Part shown: piece by piece, positions 1 to 9,773 of the stretch
Layout: the number at the start of each line of letters is the position of its first letter
How positions within the stretch are numbered: the stretch's first letter is position 1
Source of the DNA: Euphorbia lathyris
Taxonomy: Eukaryota > Streptophyta > Magnoliopsida > Malpighiales > Euphorbiaceae
DNA length: 64,000 nt
Reading direction: 5' to 3'
Assembly (NCBI RefSeq): GCF_963576675.1
Contig: NC_088919.1
Coordinates: forward strand, 45,406,501-45,470,500
Program-made: the position numbers and the translations under genes
Notes under the pieces: generated by a model
Seen by the model: the letters and a program-made list of their open reading frames with translations, nothing else
What the model was told of the DNA's origin: nothing
Databases searched by the model: none

Positions 1-371
1 ATAGTATTATATATATATACATATATTTTAAATAATCGAACCATAAGTTAGGCCGCAATGGTCAATTATTGAAGCTCGCAACATGATTAATGACAGTCAG
101 TGCTTCAAAAATTAGTCAATTTCAACGGTAGGTCAATCTAGCTCAAACCTTAATGTTATTTTAATTCATTCGATAGTACTTCCATTAAAATAATATTAAG
201 ATATCCATGGCAAACTAGTGTTTATTAAATAAATATATAATTAGCAAATTGGGGTTGAGATTTTGAGACAAACTAGTGTTGTGAATTTCTTACACAACAG
301 ATAATTCATTTGACATGATTATTAATTTTCCCGTTATTTATATCATTTATAATCACGTGGAATATATGGAT

Positions 372-1841
372 GGGAATTATAAAAATGGGTTAAATGAGAG
401 GCTCATTTACATATTTAACTCATTTATTCAACCTATTACATATGTAGACTGTTTTTGCGTGACTTTCCCATAATACTCCTAACCTTCCCACTTCCCCTTA
501 CGCGAACGTTCTCTCCCCTCTTCTCCTTGGGTGCGTGAAACGGCTGTTGGCTCCTTCATTAATGATTCCAAGACTTTTGATCTTCCTATCTTCCTTTAAA
601 TTGCACGAAATCTGCACCATTTCTCAAAATCACAATGTATTTCTCTTTTCCTCTCTTCATCTCTTGATTCTGCAACTTCCTAATCCTAGAAAACGAAACC
701 ATGGTTCTTCATCTTCCTGTTCCTGCTCGTTACTTGGTTTCTTTCTTCTTGTTACCATCAAAGAAATGGTTATTCTACGTTATTTCTATCATTTTTTCCA
801 GTTTATCATATTGTTATTGTCGATTTTAAGGGTGAAAGACGAGAAAATTGTAAGTATCTGCTGTTTTTTCTGCGTTTTTCCATGAATACACTTCGCGTAG
901 TCGATGATTTCGCGAAGATCTGCGAAGAGAAAGAGCCTAAAACGTGACGATCTACTTCGCGAATCGATTAGTTCGCGAAGTCTGCGAGTAGAAAAGTTCA
1001 TGATTTCACTCGCAGACTTCGCGAAAGCATCGATATGCGACGTAGATCGTCACGTTTCAGACCTCGTATACTTCGCGAAAACATCGATTAGCGAAGTAAA
1101 ATAATCTCTTTCCCTGCACATTTACATTCACATGCTTCGCTAATCCTCATTTCGTGAAGCCAAAATCGTCTTTTTCCCTACCTAACATGATTAATTTTTC
1201 CTGAAGGTGGTTGATTACATAACATCCCTTTCTGGAAGGCGGCATCCTCGGATGCAGAGGAGATGACTTTCCTTCATGTATAGGGAGAAATTTCCCTCAA
1301 GATTGGCACATTTACTTTGAAATGATTGGTTAGGAGAGATTGTGCCAATCTTGGTGTGCACCATGGGACACGTCCATCCCAAAAGGCATGGACTTCCTGT
1401 AGAGAGAGAAATTTCCGTCCAGATTAGTCAGGTTCACTTTGAAGTGATTTGTTAGGAGTTTATTGTGGCAATCTTGTTGTAAATTTTGATAATGTTATGA
1501 TTTTAATGTTAGAATCCGTTGTTGTTTGGCATTTTTTGTTACATACCACTTCGCGAATTAGCTTCAAAACACATCCAGGCTTCGCATATGCTAATTAAAT
1601 TTATCAAGTAAACCAAACATTAGCTTCACAAGCTTCGCATATGCTAATTAAATTCATCAAGTAAACCAAACATTAGCTTCGCAAGCTTCGCATATGATCG
1701 AATCTGCGAAGTCAGACGTACGTAAATATTGAGGGTATTATGGGAAAGTCATACAAAAACAGTCTAGGTATGTAGTAGGTTGAGTAAATGAGTTAAATAT
1801 GTAAATGAGCCTTCCATTTGACCTAGTTTTGTAATTTACCC
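372..1841. mobile_element. Mutator-like foldback element (non-autonomous)
   Basis: The two ends are inverted repeats of about 105 bp: 372-482 matches the reverse complement of 1729-1841, beginning GGG(T)AATTAyAAAA on each side. A near-perfect 9-bp target-site duplication flanks it, TATATGGAT at 363-371 and TATATAGAT at 1842-1850. Long inverted repeats with a 9-bp duplication are the signature of Mutator-like elements. The interior contains no transposase reading frame. It has an inner foldback around 905-1100 rich in TTCGCGAA, an imperfect duplication (about 1260-1350 and 1390-1480) and a short tandem repeat at 1575-1690. Open frames inside it look like chance. Confidence 0.75.
1575..1695. 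repeat. short tandem repeat inside the MULE
   Basis: A block containing AGCTTCGCATATGCTAATTA followed by AAATTcATCAAGTAAACCAAACATT is repeated directly about twice, with a third partial copy ending in CTTCGCATATG. It belongs to the TTCGC-rich interior of the surrounding foldback element. Confidence 0.6.
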
Positions 1842-1850
1842 TATATAGAT

Positions 1851-2420
1851 GCACATAACATGATTATGACATGATAACCTATTTTAACACTCCTAGATAA
1901 ATTTCAAACTCAATCCATTTTATATACGGAGTGGAACCAAATATTAAATATGCATGTACAAGTTCATCCCATGAAAGGTGCACTTCGACAAGCCAACAGG
2001 TTCATGAACGGGTCGAGTAATCAAATGTATAACTAATTGCATAACGTTAGCAAATTGGACTCTCCAAGTAGAAAATTCTATATCCCATCTCTCACACACA
2101 CACACAAAATTCTAAGTTTCTGTTTGAATCCTCCAAGTTTACATAATATATTATTTTAAATATATGAAAACTTTTTTGGTGTGAGGCACATGAAAAATGG
2201 AAACAAGATATTTTCTTCACATTTTTAAATATATTAAAACAATGTTCACATATACAAATATCGTATATAAATTGGTTCAAAAAGCAAGGGTTTACGTTTT
2301 TTTTTTGTGGATTTCAGAATAAATTGTATTTAAGCTCGACAAAATGTTTACGTTTCTTTTCCCAGTATGTACATACATGTAATAGAATCCTATCAAATAG
2401 GACACACTTGATGCTACATT
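1851..2420. other. intergenic, no feature seen
   Basis: AT-rich sequence between two transposons. No reading frame with recognisable homology, no repeat boundary and no RNA gene is visible. Confidence 0.5.
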
Positions 2421-2425
2421 AGTTT

Positions 2426-2550
2426 TGAAATAAGATAATCTGTTGTCTGTTTTCTTGTCCAAATTAGACTTATATATTGAATACAATAGTGTAATCTTAG
2501 ACTATACTTAAGGTATTAGAGTAATCTTAGTTATACATAAGGTAATAGAG
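2426..2550 (-). repeat. truncated 3' LTR of the decayed copia element
   Basis: About 125 bp match the first half of the LTR at 5775-6019 (roughly 85% by eye). The match stops where reverse-transcriptase sequence begins, marking the inner edge of the deletion. Confidence 0.7.
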
Positions 2551-2555
2551 TACCT

Positions 2556-3025
2556 CAAAGTAGCAAAAAAAGTCAACAAATGTCTTGCGCCAAGCCCAAG
2601 GAGCATGTTTAAGTCCATACAAAGATTTCTTCAATCAACAACCATGATGGGGATGGTCGGGATCTTTGTACCCCAATGGCTGATACATGTAGACAATTTC
2701 TTGGAGTTCACCATGGAGAAAGGCATTCTTCACATCAAATTGGTGAATATGCCAGGATTTGGAGAGAGACAAACTGAGAATGATGTGAATAGCAGCTGGT
2801 TTGACTACCAAGATAAAAGTTTCCCCACAATCAATACCAACCTGCTGAGTTTTTCAATCACTTACAAAACGGGCTTTATGCTTCTTAAAAGAACCATCAG
2901 AACGATTTTAAAATTAACATAGTATGAATGACATTAACATTGGATGGATGGGGGCACCAATTCCCATATCTTATTTTTAATGAGAGCATGATATTCATCA
3001 ACCATGTCCAATTTCCAATTCATAT
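2556..3025 (-). pseudogene. copia reverse transcriptase fragment, truncated
   Basis: Minus-strand reading gives the RT entry motif (NWKLDMVDEYHALIKNKIWEL near 3020-2950) and later an LDVKNAFLHGEL-like segment and a LKKSLYGLKHA-like segment (about 2750-2600). RT stops before the YVDD active site, where the truncated LTR begins. The upstream half lies on the other side of the TRIM. Confidence 0.7.
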
Positions 3026-3272
3026 TATAACGATCCGGTACGGAGTGGGTGGCGCCGAGGTAGAAGGCTTGAGCAAGGAGAGACCCTAAGGGATGACGAC
3101 GGGGGCAGGAATGAACTGAATCCCACATCAGAAAGGGAAAGAGAGTGAATGGGTCTTATTAGTAAGATGAAAATCCAATAAATACAGACGCGTTTTAAAG
3201 CCGTGAGGCCCAATGTGTTGGATTTTGGGCTAGAACGAACAACATCTACATGATATTAAGCAGGGTGTTACA
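3026..3272 (+). repeat. TRIM 5' LTR
   Basis: 247-bp terminal repeat, roughly 85% identical by eye to 3344-3588. Confidence 0.85.
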
Positions 3273-3343
3273 ATTGGTATCAGAGCCGACTCTCCACGTA
3301 CAATGTGAGGTTTGGGGACAAACTATGGGGAAGTTGGTGGGCC

Positions 3344-3588
3344 TGTAATGACCCGATCCGGAGTGGGTGGCGATGGGTAGAAGGCCTGAGCAAGGAGCGG
3401 CTCTAAGGGATGACGATGGGGGCAGGAATGAACTGAATCCCACATTGGAAAGGGAGAGAGTGTGACTAAGGCTTATTAGCAAGATGAGAATACAATACAT
3501 GTAGACGCGTTTTAAAGCTGTGAGGCCCAATGTGTTGGATTTGGGCTAGAGCGGATAATATCTATATGGTATTGGGCAGGGTGTTACA
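3344..3588 (+). repeat. TRIM 3' LTR
   Basis: 245-bp terminal repeat, TGTAATGACCC...GGTGTTACA, followed directly by the CATAT target-site duplication. Confidence 0.85.
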
Positions 3589-3593
3589 CATAT

Positions 3594-4650
3594 CATAAAG
3601 AACACACACATGATTATGTGGAAGAGGTAATTTAGAGACTTGAGAATTAAGATTTAAACGGCGTTTAGGTTTGAAAATATCGTGTTGGCTCCTAGTGACA
3701 GGTTGTGGATGGGAAAACGAGTGTACGATATGGGATGGATGGGGTGCTTGGGCAGAGGCAAGAATAGGTGAGGTGGGGCTAGCAGTAACATGTGGGATGG
3801 GTGGGGTAGAAGGGGGTGTACGGGCTGATTCAGCAGCAAAGGTGGGTGGGGAGGAAGATGGACTCAGGACTGGAACAACCGAGTTGTGGGAGGAACTGAT
3901 TTGGTGAAGACGCACATATGATGACAAGGCGTCATCCAAGAAGGAATAGGAAGGAGGTGAGGACACGAGGACGTCGGCAAAGGGAAATTGGCACTCATCA
4001 AATATAACATGGCGACACATACTTATCTTCCGGGAAGACAAATCATAACATTTATAACCACGATGATTAGATGAGTACCCAAAAACGCACAAGGGGTAGA
4101 TCGAGCTTGGAGTTTATGGATAATGGTGGATGGAATAACACAAACAGCCAAAAACTCGTAAATGATAATAGGAAGGTGGCTTGAGATACAACATATAGAG
4201 AGGGGATTGATATCCTAAAAGTTTACTTAGAAGGATGTTATAAAGGTATGTGGCCATGGTTAAACTGTGATGCCAAAACAAAAGGGGAATGGATGTATGC
4301 AAAAGAAGAGTGTGAATGATATTGTTAATAGTTCGTATTTTCCGCTTAGCTTCACCATTTTATGAGGATATATGTGGACATGAGAAATGAAACACAATCC
4401 TATTAAGTTGACAAAAATGGAGAAAATAACCATTTGTAAATTTTGTGTCATTATCACATTGGATATTTTTAATATCACATTCAAATTCAGTCCGAATTTG
4501 GGCACGAAATGTTACAAACTTGTCAAAAACTTGTGATTTTTTGGATAAGGAAAAATTCCACACAAAGTTATAATAATCATCAATAAGCACAAGATAATAA
4601 TGATGTCCCATAGCACTTAACACATGAGATGTCCAAAGATCACAATGAAT
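3594..4650 (-). pseudogene. copia integrase core pseudogene
   Basis: Frame fragments on the minus strand match the copia integrase: YYLVLIDDYYNFVW (about 4600), ...FECDIKNIQCDNDTKF (about 4480), FWHHSLTMATYLYNILLSKL (about 4290-4210), the LRVFGCLCY motif (4140), and the NHRGYKCYDLSSRKI...HVIFDE linker (4070-4000). These are in order but in different frames with stops. The stretch 3660-3950 is the proline/serine-rich linker before reverse transcriptase. Confidence 0.8.
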
Positions 4651-4924
4651 TATTTAAAACGACTTACATGTATTATTAGTTGAGGCAACAAATGGTAATC
4701 TAGCATGTTTGCCAATAGCATAAGATTGACAAATAGACAAAGTTCGACTAAGATTACAACCAATAAACTTATTATGCCGAAGAGAATAAAAAACTGGTGT
4801 GCCCGGGCGACCCAAATGTACATGCCACAATGAGGGGCTAAAACAACAAAAGTATATAGTGTAGGTGGAGGTTGGGGGTCGGGAGATGGTGGTGGTGATA
4901 GGATATAGCTCGCCCTAACTCTCA

Positions 4925-5680
4925 CACCTCATAAGCGACTAGGACCCCTGCGACCAGTAGAATTATAACGAGGTGGAGAAGAAGGAGGAAAATAAAAGGA
5001 GCCAACAACCGTGTCTGGGATGGGAGCAACCATCATAGTGGAATTAGAGGAAGTTACAACATTTTTAGCGAGTCCGACTTCCTCCAGAGTGAGGATAGAA
5101 TGGGCCTAAGGGAACTATGGAAGGGGGTTGCTTTGGTGAAGAAGAGTACCGACACCATTGTACGATTTAATGAGACCGGAAACCATTTGTAACACCAAAT
5201 GTTCATTAAAAACATGAGCCCCAACATCTTTGAGTTGATCAGAAATTTCTTTGAGGCATTGCCCATATATGGAGGAAGTAGGAAAATCCTCCATGAGAAT
5301 GTGAGAGAACTCTTGCTCAAGGGCAATGGCACCAGAATTCTTATTATCTTGGAAGACATCACATAGTCTATTCTAAGCTTTCATTGCCTTACCATCTAGT
5401 TCAATTATAGTTTTCAACAGATCTGTGGAGATAGTTGCATAAATCCATCCAAGAACAACAACATCGAGAGTCGACCATAGGTATTTTCTTTGTTGGAGGC
5501 AGGCGCATGCGCCTTCTATACGGTCAGTGGGATAATATAAGGAAGAACTTTGTGAGAACGAGCGTGAATTTTAAACAACTCCGTCCAAGTAGAATATTGA
5601 ATATTCTTGAGTAAGGATAATGGGGATTTGATCTTAATATTAGACACAGTAAGAGCATGATGAAATTTGTGTTCAGCCAT
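4925..5680 (-). pseudogene. copia gag (UBN2-type) pseudogene
   Basis: Reading minus from ATG at 5680 gives a start (MAEHKFHHALTVSNIKIKSP) followed by broken frames typical of plant copia Gag: a W.R...F....SGA..LEQEF stretch near 5360-5290 and a ...LVLQMVSGLIKSYN segment near 5200-5150. Several frameshifts and stops are present. In a live element this would be the nucleocapsid polyprotein. The CCHC knuckle is not clearly visible. Confidence 0.65.
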
Positions 5681-5774
5681 GGCGACAGGTAGACGGACGA
5701 AGAAGAGAGAGAGACAGTGAAGGGCGGAGGTAGGTGGATACGAGGGAGGTAGAATCGATAAGAATCTTATACAA

Positions 5775-6019
5775 TGAAATAAGATAATTTGTTGTCTATC
5801 TTCTTGGCCAAATTAGGCTTATATATTGAACGCAATATAGTAATCTTAAGCTATACTTAAGGTAATAGAGTAATTTTAGCCTATACTTAAGGTAACAAAT
5901 TAATGTTGAATATAAAAGAGTAATATTAGGCTATACTTAAGGTAACAAAGTAATTAATTACAATATTACCTAAATAATATCTACCCTAAACAAATAATAT
6001 TTACATATATATTCTAACA
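5775..6019 (-). repeat. 5' LTR of the decayed copia element
   Basis: 245-bp LTR, TG...CA in element orientation. Its plus-strand left part (TGAAATAAGATAATyTGTTG) recurs at 2426. It contains a roughly 40-bp internal repeat around the phrase TATACTTAAGGTAA (three copies between 5850 and 5955). The expected tRNA-Met primer site next to 5774 is not clearly preserved. Confidence 0.75.
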
Positions 6020-6227
6020 AGTTTCAAGATAAAAAGATCATGGGAAGAATTTTTACTGTGGGCCGAAATCAGTATGAATTTCTCGACTCAAATGATGTCA
6101 CGTCAATAATTGGCTGATGCTACATTATTTAAGTGGATTATAGAAATTTTCGACTATGGGTAAATTAAAGTTAAACCAGAATGACTTTTTTTTATTAAAA
6201 ATTTAAGATTTATGATATTTATGTTTA

Positions 6228-6460
6228 GAGTCCATTTGTTTTACCTACTGTTTATTGTTGCTGTTTGCTGTTACAGTTTGCTGTTTGCCATAGGAAAAAA
6301 TTGCTTTTCCAAAAAGCATGTATTCTTTGCTTTTGTAAAATGCTACTTTTCAGGTGTGTAAAAGGTAAACATGAGATCACTAACCAAACACTTAAATCTC
6401 TCACTTTTAAAGTGAAAAGGCAAATCGGAACATGAAAATGAGCAACCAAACACCCCTTAG
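6228..6460. mobile_element. MITE with Cr-rich 'accaaacac' ends
   Basis: The region begins AGTCCATTTGTTTTACCTAC and ends GAGCAACCAAACACCCCTTAG. The ends are imperfect inverted repeats of the kind found in small hAT-like MITEs, and the interior is a weak foldback of AAAAGCA/TGCTTTT blocks. No clear duplication was seen. Confidence 0.4.
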
Positions 6461-6464
6461 TTTT

Positions 6465-8395
6465 AATAGTTAATAATACGCACTAATTGCCTGTGTTTAT
6501 GCAGTAATTATTCGAATAAAGAATGGTCTGAGTTTCAAATTCAGAAATCTGCATAATAATATTAAGAACAAAAATGCAATTAAGAATTAGAGAAACATGG
6601 GTTTCCAAGAATGTCTGTAATGTTATTTATTGAAAAACATATATACTAAATTGTGCTTATATTTGTATAATTTTTTTAATTATTACCCACAAAGTCAAAT
6701 CTGCAATAATGGAATGAGGGTCAAACTTCTTCAGCAACAAAACATAATAAAGGAGTGTTTGGCTTAAAGGGGAAAAGTTAAAAAATAATTTTATCTAAAA
6801 CAAATTAAAAGAAAATGCACATCACAATCATTTTATTAATGTGAACAATCAGACTAAAATGTCAAATTATTTCTATTTTCTTCATATTAATTATGCACTC
6901 AAAGTGCTTAAATGTTTTCATCAATGTGAATTATTAATATCAAGATTAACTTTTTTATTTGTTTTTTTTTATAAATATAAATATTGGTTCTATTAAAAAA
7001 TACGGTAAACTATACCCATATATTGAACTTTACTCATTTTCACAGTATGGTTATTAAATTTCAAAACGTCATAAAACTCACTCAATTTTATACTTGCTAA
7101 TATTATGGCACTAAACTTCAATTAATTATGTTAGATCTAAACATACTTATATTCACGTATCTTGAGAATATGATTATTCAATTAAGGTTGAAAGCTTAAT
7201 ACATTAGTGCAATATCATTTGTTGATATTTGCTGTTAATCTATTATGCATATCAGATATAGAAGTAGTTCACTAATGCGTGTGTTGTTATTTTATTATAC
7301 GGTATAGTATACACATATATCCTATGATAAAAGGAGTAAGTATGAAGTTGTTTTTTAAGCAAAATGAGAGCTAGCTCAATAAATGTAAGTCGTCTTGCAT
7401 AAATGATGAAATTGGCTCCATTTGAAGCGGAAAATGAATATATGCGTATACTATAGTGTATAGGCATACAAAAGAGTTATATGGTATCATGATCGCAAGT
7501 TAACATTAACTTGAGATATCATGTCTTTAAAGTCGGAAGTAGTCTCTATATGTTATAGACTGAAGTTAGATGTTTTAGTACATCTGAAATTAAAACTTCT
7601 GTATGGTGTTATTAAGATTGACATGCTCTTCTTTCAAAATGAGAGGAAATAACGTTATAGAACATGATCTTGTATCATGTGTGCTTTGTGACCACAAGAT
7701 GGAAAAACATTATATATAATGAATCTCAACTTTTCCTAGTGCGAGACTCACATCATAAAACTATGGTTTCTTGAATTTATTTTATCCTCAGGACCCTTAA
7801 CTTGTTCTAGAATTATGATATGATTTTTCTTATCTTGAAATTCTGAAGGATATAAGATAATTCAGACCATAAAAGAACTCTAGCATTTAAGCAAATTAGA
7901 TCATGATGGGAGGAACATAATAAGAGGAAAAGATTTCCATTTGATCACATATAAGTGTTTCTATATTTCACCGTCATGACATTTATGTATATGTGTATAC
8001 TTGTGAAAATAATTGTAATGAGATCAATGTATTACATATGGTTCTGAGATGAAATCTATGATGGGCATATAACCTGTAACGATCCATGTCCAATCAAAAG
8101 GCTACATATCTCTAACGAATGTATAGTTATAGATTTGATACATGTCCATCGAGCAGCTGTATATCTCCAACGAGTGTACAACGTTAGAGCTCTCGAGTAT
8201 ATGTTGCTCACACGAACTATTTGCAAGTATGAATGAGAATGAGAAGATATAAGGAATATGTTTCGCTACGTGCAAGTGAGCAAAGTTGGAAATATTTAAT
8301 ATTGGTCAAGTATAATCCGTCCGTAAAGGAAATTGATCAAATATATGTTAAATGGATAATTAGGGTTAAGGCAAACTTGATGGCTATAGATAGAT
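6465..8395. other. intergenic, AT-rich, no gene seen
   Basis: No coding signal. A short imperfect direct repeat is visible at about 8103-8125 and 8160-8180 (ATATCTCyAACGArTGTA). The rest is unassigned, probably old repeat DNA. Confidence 0.45.
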
Positions 8396-8404
8396 AGCTA
8401 CACC

Positions 8405-9246
8405 TAGGGGTGAAAACGAGTCGAACTGAGACCGGACAGGGGGTAGACTCGGCTCGAGCTCAAAGCTCGTCGAGCCTGGAATTTTGGAGCTTGACTCGAG
8501 CTCGATATAGGTTCGGCTCAAGTTCGAAGCTCGTCGAGCGGCTCGTTTTTTAAACAGTTTTGAATACACTTAATTATATCTGACTAACATTTTATTATCT
8601 AAAATCAGCATTCTAATGAAAGAATACCAAATTTAAAATAAAAAAAAACAAATATAACATATAATTTACAATAAATTTAAACAAAGTAATAAGACTACGT
8701 AAATATAGAATCTAATAAATTCAAATTTGACATATAGTTTACAACCATATAGTTTTAAATTGAGTTTTGGACTAAATATTTATGTATAATTTAAAGTTAC
8801 TAGTTAAAAAAATAAAAAAAAATTACAAAATTAAAATGTATTTAAATTAAAAAATAAAAATCAATAATATATATATAATATTAATTTTTCCGTGAGCAGA
8901 ACCGTGTTGCAGATCACTTGGCGGCGGCAGGCTATGAGGGGGTGTTAGGTGTTTCTACCCTTACCGTTCCCCTATCGCTCTTTCTCCTCTTCTTTTAGAG
9001 GATAGGATTGGAGTTAGCTTTCCCAGGCTAATCCCGGTGTAGTTGCTTGTTTTGCTTTGCTTTCCTTTCCTTTTCTACCAAAAAAAAATATAATATTAAT
9101 AAAAAAAACTCTCAAGCCTGCTCACAAGTTTTCGAACCGAACCCAATAAAACTTAGACTCAGACTTATTAATGCTCGAATCGAGTCCAATTAGTCTAAAT
9201 TTTGACCGAACCGAACTCGAACAGTTTGTGATCGTTTGTACCCGTA
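8405..9246. mobile_element. hAT-like non-autonomous element with nested LINE
   Basis: The ends are TAGGGGTGAAAACGA (8405) and, reverse complemented, TACGGGTACAAACGA (9246), 12 of 15 matching. The 8-bp flanks match 7 of 8 (GCTACACC 8397-8404, GCTACACT 9247-9254), which is the hAT duplication length. Subterminal GCTCGAGCTC-type repeats are typical of this widespread plant group. No transposase is encoded. A truncated LINE sits inside (8886-9087). The right end is 463 bp upstream of the RLK start codon. Confidence 0.75.
8886..9087 (+). mobile_element. 5'-truncated LINE 3' end
   Basis: About 200 bp ending in a poly(A) tract and flanked by a 13-bp duplication ATATAATATTAAT (8873-8885, 9088-9100). 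The first codons read REQNRVADHLAAAGYEG, the C-terminal motif of the RNase H domain of plant L1-type LINEs, followed by a pyrimidine-rich 3' UTR. This is target-primed retrotransposition into the hAT-like element. Confidence 0.8.
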
Positions 9247-9371
9247 GCTACACTTATGACCTAACCAAACCATTTTAATTTTTTTTTTCCGAAATGAGAT
9301 TAATAATAATAATTGAAGGGAAGATGGCATAAATTGTGATGTGATTTTCTCTAAAAGGAAAGGCTGAACAA

Positions 9372-9379
9372 GTGGGGCC
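9372..9379. promoter_or_regulatory. possible TCP-type site upstream of the RLK
   Basis: GTGGGGCC, the complement of GGCCCCAC, fits the class I TCP consensus GGNCCCAC. A second match, GGTCCCAC, is at 9469-9476. Both lie 230-340 bp upstream of the RLK ATG. Function is inferred from the consensus only. Confidence 0.3.
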
Positions 9380-9709
9380 CAAATCAGCTACTAATTGGAG
9401 AATCTCGTCCTTTGCTTTTCCAACGTTTGATCTCGTCGCCTCCCCCATAAAAAGCAAATCATCCTCTGGGTCCCACTTTTTCCACTTCCTTCCTTCTTCT
9501 TCTCTCCTAAGACTCCATTTTTTACTTAACTCTCCAATACCAATTCCTTCCCTTCTCAACCTCTCCACTCTAGTCTACTCGCAATTACTTCAATTACATA
9601 CTTAATTTAGCGAAAAAACAATTAAAGTTTCTTCCTTTTCTTCTGGGTGTTTCAGATTCTAATTCTAAATTCCACTTCATTCACTACCTCCTACTTGGCA
9701 TTTTCAAAC

Positions 9710-9773
9710 ATGGAGATTAGGCTTCTCCTGTTCTCTTGTCTTCTTTTTCTCCTGCTTGAATTCGTCTCTGCTC
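9710..9773 (+). other. signal peptide of the RLK
   Basis: The first exon encodes a Leu-rich hydrophobic stretch after MEIR, ending ...FVSA before QMP. This is a secretory signal peptide with probable cleavage after VSA. The ATG at 9710 is chosen because it is the only start that supplies this peptide and splices in frame to the malectin-like exon at 11754. Confidence 0.8.

Larger units (their letters stand above)
3026..3588 (+). mobile_element. TRIM (terminal-repeat retrotransposon in miniature)
   Basis: Two direct terminal repeats, 3026-3272 (247 bp) and 3344-3588 (245 bp), both end GCAGGGTGTTACA. The second starts TGTAATGACCCGATCC, the first TATAACGATCC (TG mutated to TA). Between them lies only 71 bp, which starts with a tRNA-Met primer-binding site TGGTATCAGAGCC (3275-3287) and ends with a purine-rich tract before 3344. 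A perfect 5-bp duplication CATAT flanks it (3021-3025, 3589-3593). No coding capacity. It lies in the opposite orientation to its host copia element. Small open frames inside each LTR are not genes. Confidence 0.9.
2426..6019 (-). mobile_element. decayed Ty1/copia retrotransposon with nested TRIM
   Basis: The element is flanked by a perfect 5-bp target-site duplication AGTTT (2421-2425 and 6020-6024). In element orientation the 5' LTR is 6019 to 5775 (245 bp, TGTTAGAATATA...TTTCA). Gag starts at 5680, followed by integrase and the start of reverse transcriptase, all on the minus strand. The 3' LTR is truncated: 2426 to about 2550 matches the first half of the right LTR, then runs directly into RT sequence. 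One deletion has therefore removed the C-terminal RT, RNase H and U3. A TRIM (3026-3588) interrupts the end of the integrase/RT linker. Reading frames carry many stops and shifts, so the element is long dead. Confidence 0.85.

Noticed and set aside
535..885. 116-codon open frame
   Set aside because: It lies inside a foldback MULE, is low-complexity (Leu/Phe/Ser) and has no recognisable domain.
3025..3530. Two similar small frames starting MGLTALKRV
   Set aside because: They are the same stretch of the two TRIM LTRs read on the minus strand; there is no coding function.
3026..3588. Cassandra-type TRIM (5S rRNA-bearing)
   Set aside because: No 5S-like internal control region is visible in either LTR.
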